Of a stretch of DNA of 11,812 nucleotides, positions 1 through 6,613 are shown piece by piece. Under the pieces are notes generated by a model that searched no databases, was not told where the DNA came from, and worked only from the letters and a program-made list of their open reading frames with translations. The stretch covers positions 1-11,812 of the forward strand of contig DAOVJF010000034.1 in NCBI GenBank assembly GCA_030673355.1, in the 5' to 3' direction. The translations under genes were made by a program, and so were the position numbers. The stretch's first letter is position 1. Every line of letters starts with the position of its first letter. This DNA is from Planctomycetota bacterium (GTDB taxonomy: Bacteria > JAJVIF01 > JAPKYR01).

Positions 1-2777
1 ATTGCTCGGGTATTGTCGGGGCGGTTGGAAATAACAGCGAAGGCGTCAGCGGCCATTCATGGAACACAAAAATTCTTCCGTGCAGGGTATTCCCAATCGA
101 TGGTGACAGTGGTGCGATGGAATCGGATATCGCCGATGCAATTGTCTGGGCGGCCGACCAGGGCGCGGACGGCATAAGCATGTCTTTCGGGGGATATGGC
201 GGGTCCAGTACAGAGCAAACCGCGATAAATTACGCATGGGGGCAGGATGTAGTGCTTGTCGCCGCAGCGGGAAACGGCAACACTACTTATCCACATTACC
301 CCTCATCATTCCCTTACGTTATTTCTGTTGCAGCGACAAACTCGAACGATCAGAAAGCCAGTTTCTCCAATTATGGAGTTAACCAGGTCGATGTGAGTGC
401 GCCTGGGGTCAATATCCCGTCGTCGGTATTTTACGAGCACGGTGGCGATCCATATTCGGTGCCGGAAAATCAACGGTACGAACAGTGGAGTGGTACAAGC
501 ATGGCTTGTCCGCAGGTAGCGGGGCTTGTTGCACTGGTTGCGTCATATTATCCTCTCTATACAAACGCCCAGATTGTCGACCAGATCGTATACACCGCTG
601 ATAATATCGACGCGATAAACCCGGGTTATATCGGTGAACTCGGCACCGGTCGAATTAACGATTACAAGGCCCTTACAACCCCGCTTGAACCGGATTTCGA
701 AATCCTGTCATTCTTCTCTGGCGACGACCAGCCATTATTCTCCCAGGGAAATCGGGACGGATTCATCAATCCCGGCGAGATTATCGAATTCAGGCCGACA
801 ATGAAGAACACAGGCCTGGCGGGTGCGTACCAGTGTTACATCTACTTAGTCGAGGACGCCGGTAACATACAAATTCTGAACGACAGCCTGTTCCTGAACA
901 TTATGTACCCGGGTGAAATTTACACCCATCCCGACCCGATTATTTTCAGGGCAAGTCCCGGAATTACTACTGATACGGTAGCCCAGATCACATTCCGGTT
1001 TGAATTTACAGATGGGGATCCTATCGAAGTTCCATATTCAATCGAGGTCCGAGCTGATCTCGGGATTCTTGACATGGTAGATGTCACAGGTAATGGATTA
1101 CTTGAGGATTTCATACCCAAGGGTGTCTCCGGTGTTCCGGCTCTCACATTTTCTATCGAAGGTGATCAGAACTACGCGACACTTGACAAGCTAACTGTCA
1201 CCCAGACCGGGACAGCAGGTGTGGAAAGCCTTGGGGAAGTCCAGTTGTGGCTCGATGAGGACGACAACGGAGTATTCTCGGATGTTTTCGATACAAGGGT
1301 AGCCTACCGGTCCTACGATAATCCCGGATGGCGCGGGCAATTCGATGATTTGAACGATCCAAATACAGGATTCAATAACGGTGCCGGATATGAGGAATTC
1401 GATCCGGTAATGTTTGATATTTCAGGTGAAGCCCATTTCTACGAGATAGTTGTTCCAACAGCACCGGGGGTGCCAAGGTCAATTTTTGTAAATCTTGAAA
1501 TATTACCGACTGCAATTACCGGTGATACGGTTCAGGTCGGGATACTCGATTCAAGCGACGTAATTGTCCTTGCGCCTGACCAGGTGAATCCAATAAATTT
1601 CCCGATCCAGTCTGATGAGGTCCCGATACGCGGAACGTGGCAGGACGCTCAGAAGCTGACCAATACCACTGGTACCGCACAGCAGAGACATTCGTGGAGA
1701 GCTCAAACGGCGACGTGCCCGGCTACCGGAAACGTATATGTCGTTTTTGATACCAACAGGTATGGTGATTTCGATGTCATGATACGAAGGTCCACCGATC
1801 TGGCATCAACGTTCGACGATGCTGTGATGATTGATGGATCTTCGGATAACGAGTTTTTCCCTGATATCCAGGTGGATTCGTCGGGTGTTGTCCACGTGGT
1901 TTATTATTCAACGAAGATCAACGATTTCAACCGGGAAATTTATTTCTGCAAATCCAATGATTTCGGAGTGAGTTTTGAAACACCGGTAAGGCTGACAAAT
2001 GCAACGCGTGATTCACGAGTCCCAAAACTTGCTATTGGACCGGATGACAGTGTGAATGTCGCCTGGAACGACGATCGAACTGCGACAGACGACTACAATA
2101 TCTACTTCAAAAGGTCTGATGATGGCGGCGATACGTGGGCTACCCATGTTATGGTCAATGATTCATATGTGGCAAGCACTGAAGTGGCTATTACTGTTGG
2201 GGGGGATGGGGTTATCCACATCGTATGGGAAGAATTATCCGGTCAATGGTGGAACCCATACGCGAATGTCTGGTACTCACGATCAGTTGATGATGGGCTG
2301 AATTTTTCCACGGCAACTAAAATAACAACGGGTATTTATAATAACAATGGTTACCACGCTGATATTGCTGCGGATGGCCTTGGTAATGTTTACTCGGTAT
2401 TCCATTACGTAGGTGGGCCTGATGCTGAGATTAGCTGTATTATAAGCAACGATTCGGGAGTCAACTGGAATGCGGGCTTTAGCCTTACGAACAATAATAT
2501 TCCCGACAGCCGTCCGGCGATTGTGGTTAATTCCGACAGCAGCTTGGTTGATATCATTTACAGAAGTTTGCAGGCGAATTCCTGGAACATCTGGCACACC
2601 TACTCTGAAGATGGGCTATCCTCGTGGAACGATCCGGTCCAGGTATCGTCATCAACCTGGGGCGAGGCAAGCGAACCTGTTATCGTCCGGGACTCAGGTA
2701 AAAATATTTATGCATTCTGGGAGGACCTGGTAAGCTCAGTAGATCATGAGGTTTTTTATAACAGGTTCCTTTTCTGA
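1..2777 (+). CDS. S8 (subtilisin-like) serine peptidase with C-terminal BNR/Asp-box propeller, 5' partial
   Basis: This is a secreted-type endopeptidase, open at the left edge; the frame runs from codon 3-5 and gives 924 residues. The first bases read (H)CSGIVGAVGN, the stretch just after the HGTH catalytic-His motif, so that His lies outside the window. The oxyanion Asn is in AAAGNGN (codon 273) and the catalytic Ser is in GTSMACPQVAG (codon 498). The protease domain ends near base 675. Next come a beta-sandwich stretch (about 690-1050) with the GDG-INPGE-x-NTG pattern seen in Ig-like domains of large secreted peptidases, and a second unassigned beta-rich region (1050-1620). From about 1630 to the stop there are six S-x-D-like Asp boxes, for example SDDGGDTW at 2115, SNDFGVSF, SVDDGLNF and SNDSGVNW, which fit a sialidase-type propeller that may bind a substrate or the cell surface. 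No C-terminal sorting domain or anchor is visible. The internal ATG at 117 is not the start, because homology continues upstream of it. Confidence 0.93.
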   Translation, partial: CSGIVGAVGNNSEGVSGHSWNTKILPCRVFPIDGDSGAMESDIADAIVWAADQGADGISMSFGGYGGSSTEQTAINYAWGQDVVLVAAAGNGNTTYPHYPSSFPYVISVAATNSNDQKASFSNYGVNQVDVSAPGVNIPSSVFYEHGGDPYSVPENQRYEQWSGTSMACPQVAGLVALVASYYPLYTNAQIVDQIVYTADNIDAINPGYIGELGTGRINDYKALTTPLEPDFEILSFFSGDDQPLFSQGNRDGFINPGEIIEFRPTMKNTGLAGAYQCYIYLVEDAGNIQILNDSLFLNIMYPGEIYTHPDPIIFRASPGITTDTVAQITFRFEFTDGDPIEVPYSIEVRADLGILDMVDVTGNGLLEDFIPKGVSGVPALTFSIEGDQNYATLDKLTVTQTGTAGVESLGEVQLWLDEDDNGVFSDVFDTRVAYRSYDNPGWRGQFDDLNDPNTGFNNGAGYEEFDPVMFDISGEAHFYEIVVPTAPGVPRSIFVNLEILPTAITGDTVQVGILDSSDVIVLAPDQVNPINFPIQSDEVPIRGTWQDAQKLTNTTGTAQQRHSWRAQTATCPATGNVYVVFDTNRYGDFDVMIRRSTDLASTFDDAVMIDGSSDNEFFPDIQVDSSGVVHVVYYSTKINDFNREIYFCKSNDFGVSFETPVRLTNATRDSRVPKLAIGPDDSVNVAWNDDRTATDDYNIYFKRSDDGGDTWATHVMVNDSYVASTEVAITVGGDGVIHIVWEELSGQWWNPYANVWYSRSVDDGLNFSTATKITTGIYNNNGYHADIAADGLGNVYSVFHYVGGPDAEISCIISNDSGVNWNAGFSLTNNNIPDSRPAIVVNSDSSLVDIIYRSLQANSWNIWHTYSEDGLSSWNDPVQVSSSTWGEASEPVIVRDSGKNIYAFWEDLVSSVDHEVFYNRFLF

Positions 2778-2839
2778 TTAACTGGAGGAAATTCAGACGT
2801 TGGAACTACAATTATTAGAGATAAGTTAGGGTATGTTAA

Positions 2840-3649
2840 ATGGAACAGCATCCGGAACAATATTCTGAACGTGCCAGGCTGGAAATCAGAAGGAATATTC
2901 ACGCCACCTATTCCAAATTCGGATACGATCTATTTGAGCTGGCTCTCGATGCATGTGAATTTCGGCCTTATGATGATCTCCTTGATGTTGGATGCGGTCT
3001 GGGTGATTTCATTTTTAAAATCCGCCGTAGCGGCCACCTTGGGCGATTGGTCGGGATCGATATGAGCGTGGATGTTATTGCGAATGCAAAGGCCGAATCG
3101 GCGCGGTGCGGGCTTGGAGCCGAGTTCAGGGTTGGGAACGCCGAGAACCTGGATTATCCTTCAAGTTGTTTTGATTGTGTTACCGCACTGCACGTAATCG
3201 GCCCCAACGATCCTGAGAAAGTGATAGCTGAAATGGGTCGGGTATTAAAGGCAAATGGCAGTATCCTGATCGCCACAAATTCCAGGATGTCATACCCGAT
3301 ACTGGAGAAGCTTAAAGAAAAAGCCCGTCAACGGTTCGGATGGTTCCACGCCAATGAATGGACTGAAGGATTTGAGTCGGAAATCGCTCCCGACACGCTT
3401 AATTTATTTTTTGGTTCCGTGGAGGAATTCCGCTATGAGGACACCCTGGAATATCCGGATGCCGAGGTCCTCGTGGATTTATTCCGTTCAAACTGGGGGT
3501 TATGGAGCGAGAATCTTTCCGAGGCGGAATGGGACAGGATTGTCGACTGGGCAAGGGAACAGGCGCTTGAGCTTATTCCCGAACATGGATATGCGGAAGA
3601 GCCGAGGAGTTTTTCGCTTTTCAGGTGCAGGGAACCCCTTGGACTTTGA
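2840..3649 (+). CDS. Class I SAM-dependent methyltransferase
   Basis: The 269-residue protein is probably cytoplasmic and transfers a methyl group from S-adenosylmethionine to an unknown acceptor. Motif I, LDVGCGLGDF (residues 48-57), is the glycine-rich SAM loop. GID (72-74) supplies the acidic residue expected to bind the ribose. A motif IV-like strand FDCVTALHVI (111-120) and the EMGRVLKANGSILIAT stretch (131-146) complete a Methyltransf_11-type fold. The C-terminal 110 residues are Trp-rich and helical and probably cover the substrate, but they identify no substrate. The start is fixed by a TAA directly before the ATG in the same frame; AGGG at 2828-2831 is a plausible ribosome binding site. 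The gene lies 62 bases after the peptidase on the same strand with no terminator between, so co-transcription is possible. Family assignment is firm; the reaction is not known. Confidence 0.9.
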   Translation: MEQHPEQYSERARLEIRRNIHATYSKFGYDLFELALDACEFRPYDDLLDVGCGLGDFIFKIRRSGHLGRLVGIDMSVDVIANAKAESARCGLGAEFRVGNAENLDYPSSCFDCVTALHVIGPNDPEKVIAEMGRVLKANGSILIATNSRMSYPILEKLKEKARQRFGWFHANEWTEGFESEIAPDTLNLFFGSVEEFRYEDTLEYPDAEVLVDLFRSNWGLWSENLSEAEWDRIVDWAREQALELIPEHGYAEEPRSFSLFRCREPLGL

Positions 3650-3759
3650 ACTCTCTCGCTTAATGAACGGTCCTGATTATTATAAATCCCGATTTAACCT
3701 GTTTAAGTTAAAGGTCAAGACCGGGCTGAAACTAACGAAACTAATATTGAGTGCAAGTC

Positions 3760-3790
3760 TTGACATTCGGGTTCCAACCATGTATATAAA
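3760..3790 (+). promoter_or_regulatory. Candidate sigma70-type promoter for rho
   Basis: A perfect -35 box TTGACA (3760-3765) is followed after 17 bases by TATATA (3783-3788); TATAAA at 3785-3790 is an alternative with a 19-base spacer. Transcription would start near 3795 and leave a leader of about 420 bases before the rho start codon. No competing promoter of this quality was seen closer to rho. Confidence 0.5.
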
Positions 3791-3838
3791 GGGTGTAAAG
3801 GGTTTCATATCAATACCCCTGTAGCCCCTCTGATTTGC

Positions 3839-3854
3839 AACCACCGGTGGTTTT
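3839..3854 (+). terminator. Weak candidate terminator or attenuator palindrome
   Basis: AACCACCGGTGGTT is a perfect 14-base palindrome followed by two more T bases. As RNA it can form only a short stem (about 5 pairs with a CCGG loop) and the T run is short, so intrinsic termination would be weak. It lies 190 bases after the methyltransferase stop and about 45 bases after the predicted start of the rho transcript. It could end the upstream transcript, attenuate rho, or bind a dimeric protein. Confidence 0.25.
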
Positions 3855-4203
3855 CCCTAAAGACGTAAAATGGATTTATTAGGGTTCTTTCATTTTTCAT
3901 TCAGGTGCTTGCGAGAGATAATCGAACGTTGAATTTGAATTATTTTAAACCATCCGGTTTATAGATGCAGTAAAAAATGCCTTCGGCAAAACGTTTTATA
4001 TTATTGCTCAGACACCAATACCAATGGGTAATAGATACCAGAGGGATCAATTGCAGGCTGAATTAAGGGAAATTGCACATAAACCTGTAAACCTAGGCAA
4101 ATAACAAAAACATCATATCTGCGGATAGTTATCCCAATGAAACCAAGTCATTATTATCGAACTGGCCCGGTTTGCCGCAGAATACAAAAAAAGCTTACAT
4201 AAT

Positions 4204-4218
4204 GGAGTTGTCATCTTG
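4204..4218 (+). promoter_or_regulatory. Ribosome binding site fixing the TTG start of rho
   Basis: GGAG at 4204-4207 lies 8 bases before TTG at 4216. There is no in-frame ATG nearby, and the ATG at 4223 is out of frame. The site therefore supports initiation at TTG, a weak start codon that would lower Rho synthesis. Confidence 0.7.
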
Positions 4219-5760
4219 AGTAATGCATCACGACCCAGAAGAAATTTTCGGCCCCGGACATCTCGCCCGGAGATCGACGACGATCACAGGGGTTCCTCAA
4301 TCAGTAATGTCTCCTCTCGTCGCGACAACCGGCGATCACCGGTCAGGAATCAGAACCGCAGGAACCAGTATCGTCCCGGCAACGGAAACCGGGGGGATGA
4401 TGGAGAACCTTCCAGCACCCCGTCCAAGAGACCTACCCAGCAGGCCGAGATTGCGGTACTGGATGAAAAAACCCTGGCAGAACTTCGCACGATGGCCAAA
4501 GACAGCGATCTGACAGGTATAACCGCACTTAAAAAAGCCGATTTGATCCTGAAAATTCTCGAGGTTAAAATCGAGGAACCCGACAATATCTTCGCTACCG
4601 CTACACTTGAAATTCTGCCCGAGGGATATGGATTCCTCAGGAGGAACGGGTACACACCGACACCCGATGACATTTATGTCAGCCTGAGCCAGATCAAGCG
4701 ATTCGGGCTTCGTACCGGCGATGTTATACAGGGCCAGATTCGACCGCCGAAGGACAGCGAGAAATATTACGGGCTTTTGAGGATCGAGGCGATCAACGGT
4801 GGCGACCCCGATATCGTCAAGGATCGCCCCTATTTCAATCGGCTGATCCCGGTCTTTCCAAATGAACGTCTTATCCTTGAAACGGAATCAAAACTGATCT
4901 CCACCAGGTTAATCGACCTGATTTCACCGATTGGAAAAGGTCAGCGAGGTTTGATAGTCAGCCAGCCGAAAGCCGGTAAAACAGTCCTCCTGAAAACAAT
5001 CGCCAACGCTATCAGCGAAAATCATCCTGAGGTCACATTGATGGCTCTTCTGATCGATGAAAGGCCTGAGGAAGTTACCGATTTCGAGCGTTCGGTTAAG
5101 GGTGAAGTCGTTTCATCGACCTTCGATGAACGTCCCGATCACCATATCCAGGTCGCGGAGATCCTTCTGCAGAAGGCTAAGAGGCTTGTCGAGCATGGCC
5201 GCGATGTGATGATTCTACTCGACAGTATCACCCGTCTCGCCCGCGCTTATAACCTGGTAATGCCTTCCAGCGGTAAAACCCTGTCCGGCGGACTCGATCC
5301 CAATTCGCTCCACAAACCGAAACAGTTCTTCGGGGCTGCCAGGAAAATCGAAAATGGCGGATCGCTTACGATCATCGCCACCGCGCTTGTTGAAACCGGA
5401 AGCCGTCTCGATGACGTTATTTTCGAGGAATTCAAGGGTACCGGTAACATGGAACTCGTTCTTAACCGCGACCTCGCGAATAGAAGGATCTTCCCTGCGA
5501 TCGATATCCTCAAGAGCGGTACGCGTCAGGAGGAACTTCTATATGATGACAAGGAAATCGAGGCTATCAGGAACCTGAGGGCGATAATCGACAGCCTTGG
5601 AGACCAGCACGGTACGGAGTTTGTTATCGACAGGATCGGTAACAAGGCATTTCCAAGCAACGCGCAGTTTATCGATGCCATTCCCGGCTGGTACAACATC
5701 TTCCTGAAAGGGGACCTGAGACGGAATGGTGGCGGAGGCGTAATTAAGGGAATCCGCTAG
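4216..5760 (+). CDS. rho: Transcription termination factor Rho
   Basis: Rho is a hexameric RNA helicase/ATPase that ends transcription at unstructured C-rich RNA. The 514-residue protein is longer than the E. coli form (419) because of an N-terminal extension of about 80 residues rich in Arg, Asn, Ser and Gly, probably disordered. The Rho_N helical domain follows (about 82-116), then the cold-shock-like RNA-binding domain (about 126-195) with GYGFLRR and DIYVSLSQIKRFGLRTGD. The ATPase core has Walker A in SQPKAGKT (249-256), the catalytic acidic stretch DERPEE (281-286), Walker B in MILLDS (332-337), the Q-loop region LSGGLDPNSLHKPKQFFGAA (20 residues starting at 356) and the R-loop region FKGTGNMEL (406-414). 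All core motifs look intact. The gene starts with TTG behind a GGAG site and ends at a strong intrinsic terminator. A long leader suggests autoregulation, which is known for rho elsewhere. Confidence 0.98.
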   Translation: MSNASRPRRNFRPRTSRPEIDDDHRGSSISNVSSRRDNRRSPVRNQNRRNQYRPGNGNRGDDGEPSSTPSKRPTQQAEIAVLDEKTLAELRTMAKDSDLTGITALKKADLILKILEVKIEEPDNIFATATLEILPEGYGFLRRNGYTPTPDDIYVSLSQIKRFGLRTGDVIQGQIRPPKDSEKYYGLLRIEAINGGDPDIVKDRPYFNRLIPVFPNERLILETESKLISTRLIDLISPIGKGQRGLIVSQPKAGKTVLLKTIANAISENHPEVTLMALLIDERPEEVTDFERSVKGEVVSSTFDERPDHHIQVAEILLQKAKRLVEHGRDVMILLDSITRLARAYNLVMPSSGKTLSGGLDPNSLHKPKQFFGAARKIENGGSLTIIATALVETGSRLDDVIFEEFKGTGNMELVLNRDLANRRIFPAIDILKSGTRQEELLYDDKEIEAIRNLRAIIDSLGDQHGTEFVIDRIGNKAFPSNAQFIDAIPGWYNIFLKGDLRRNGGGGVIKGIR

Positions 5761-5860
5761 GATCCGGACTAAAGTTTAAATTCTATTAAATCGAACCGAT
5801 ATTATTAACAGATACACCCGATTTCTTCTCTTGCTACCGAAGCAGATCGGGAACATTACG

Positions 5861-5887
5861 ACCGGCGTTCAAAAGACGCCGGTTTTT
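5861..5887 (+). terminator. Intrinsic terminator of rho
   Basis: The stem ACCGGCGT (5861-5868) pairs perfectly with ACGCCGGT (5876-5883) around a 7-base loop and runs directly into TTTTT (5883-5887). It lies 100 bases after the rho stop and abuts the stop codon of the convergent cmk gene. Read from the minus strand, the hairpin is preceded by A bases and has no T run after it, so it should act mainly on the rho transcript. Confidence 0.88.
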
Positions 5888-6606
5888 CAGGTTTTTGAAT
5901 TAATGAGTTCGAGAACCCTTTGCACGGTTTCTTCGATTGTCATTTCGGAATTGTTCACAAGCCGGGCGTCCTCTGCCGGGACCAGCGGACTCACATCACG
6001 TTCGATGTCGCGCCTGTCCCTTGCCTCTATCTCCGCCTTAAGGTTCTCCAATTCCGATTCCGGGAGATTGTAATCAATCAGTCTCCTGCGCGCGCGTTCT
6101 TCAGCGGAGGCGGTTAGAAAAATTTTAATATCGGCATCCGGAAAAACAACGGTTCCCGTATCCCGACCCTCGAGTACGACCCCGCATAATTCTTGTTCAT
6201 CAGCGAGTTCAGTCTGTGTTTTGAAAATCCGTTTTGCTATCTTCCTCTGCAATCCGACAATTTTTTCACGTACACACCTGTGCCTGCTGAAAATACTTGC
6301 GGCACGGCTGACCTCCGGAGACAATACCTCGTCGGTGATGTCCTCTCCATCGAGAAGAACGCGTTCGGGGTTACTTTCGGTCGGGGGAATGAATTCTATG
6401 TCGAGGCGCTTCGCTACCTTTCGGGCCTCTGATTCATCGGCCAGGTCGATCCCCTCGCGCATTGCTTTTATTGCCGCCGCGCGATAGGTCGCTCCGGTGT
6501 TGAGATATGAAATACCCGATTGCTTTGCCAGTTCCCGCGCGAGGGTGCTTTTCCCGCTTGCGGATGGTCCGTCGATGGTGATGATCATGCATCGTTCAGG
6601 TTTCAT
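5887..6606 (-). CDS. cmk: Cytidylate kinase (CMP kinase)
   Basis: The enzyme transfers phosphate from ATP to CMP or dCMP, making the diphosphates needed for nucleic acid and lipid precursors in the cytoplasm. From the chosen ATG it has 239 residues, near the usual 220-230. Walker A is GPSASGKST (13-21). LNTGATYRAAA (35-45) matches the nucleoside-binding stretch, VVLEGRDTGTVVFPDADIKI (143-162) is the family signature, RARRR (171-175) is the lid, and RDRRDIER (196-203) keeps the Arg and Asp residues that contact CMP in E. coli (R181, D185, R188), followed by SPLVPAEDA. A GTG at 6642 would overlap the upstream gene by 29 bases and add 12 residues without known function; ATG at 6588 is also possible. 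None of the three has a good ribosome binding site. The gene starts 7 bases after the stop of the exported-protein gene, suggesting translational coupling. Confidence 0.95.
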   Translation of the reverse strand: MKPERCMIITIDGPSASGKSTLARELAKQSGISYLNTGATYRAAAIKAMREGIDLADESEARKVAKRLDIEFIPPTESNPERVLLDGEDITDEVLSPEVSRAASIFSRHRCVREKIVGLQRKIAKRIFKTQTELADEQELCGVVLEGRDTGTVVFPDADIKIFLTASAEERARRRLIDYNLPESELENLKAEIEARDRRDIERDVSPLVPAEDARLVNNSEMTIEETVQRVLELINSKT

Positions 6607-6613
6607 TTTACGG

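Larger units (their letters stand above)
3650..4215 (+). other. Gene-free stretch before rho; probable long rho leader
   Basis: No convincing gene lies in these 566 bases. Visible items are a sigma70-like promoter (3760-3790), a perfect 14-base palindrome (3839-3852) followed by TTTT, a small hairpin TAAACC/GGTTTA (3946-3961), a TGCC-TTC-GGCA hairpin near 3980, a 26-codon ATG frame (4024-4104) without a ribosome binding site, and a 7-base inverted repeat TCTGCGG (4118-4124) / CCGCAGA (4175-4181) that ends 22 bases before the rho Shine-Dalgarno. Bases 4080-4140 are A/C-rich and poor in G, as expected of Rho loading sites. Long autoregulated leaders are known for rho in other bacteria. That this is one is an inference. 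Confidence 0.5.

Noticed and set aside
3354..3824. 156-codon forward frame overlapping the end of the methyltransferase gene
   Set aside because: It starts inside the methyltransferase gene in another frame, has no domain-like pattern and no ribosome binding site; the part beyond 3649 is Lys-rich low-quality coding.
5817..5851. Second hairpin CCCGAT/ATCGGG between rho and cmk
   Set aside because: The stem is 6 bases with a loop of about 23 and no T run on either strand; the neighbouring hairpin at 5861-5887 explains termination.
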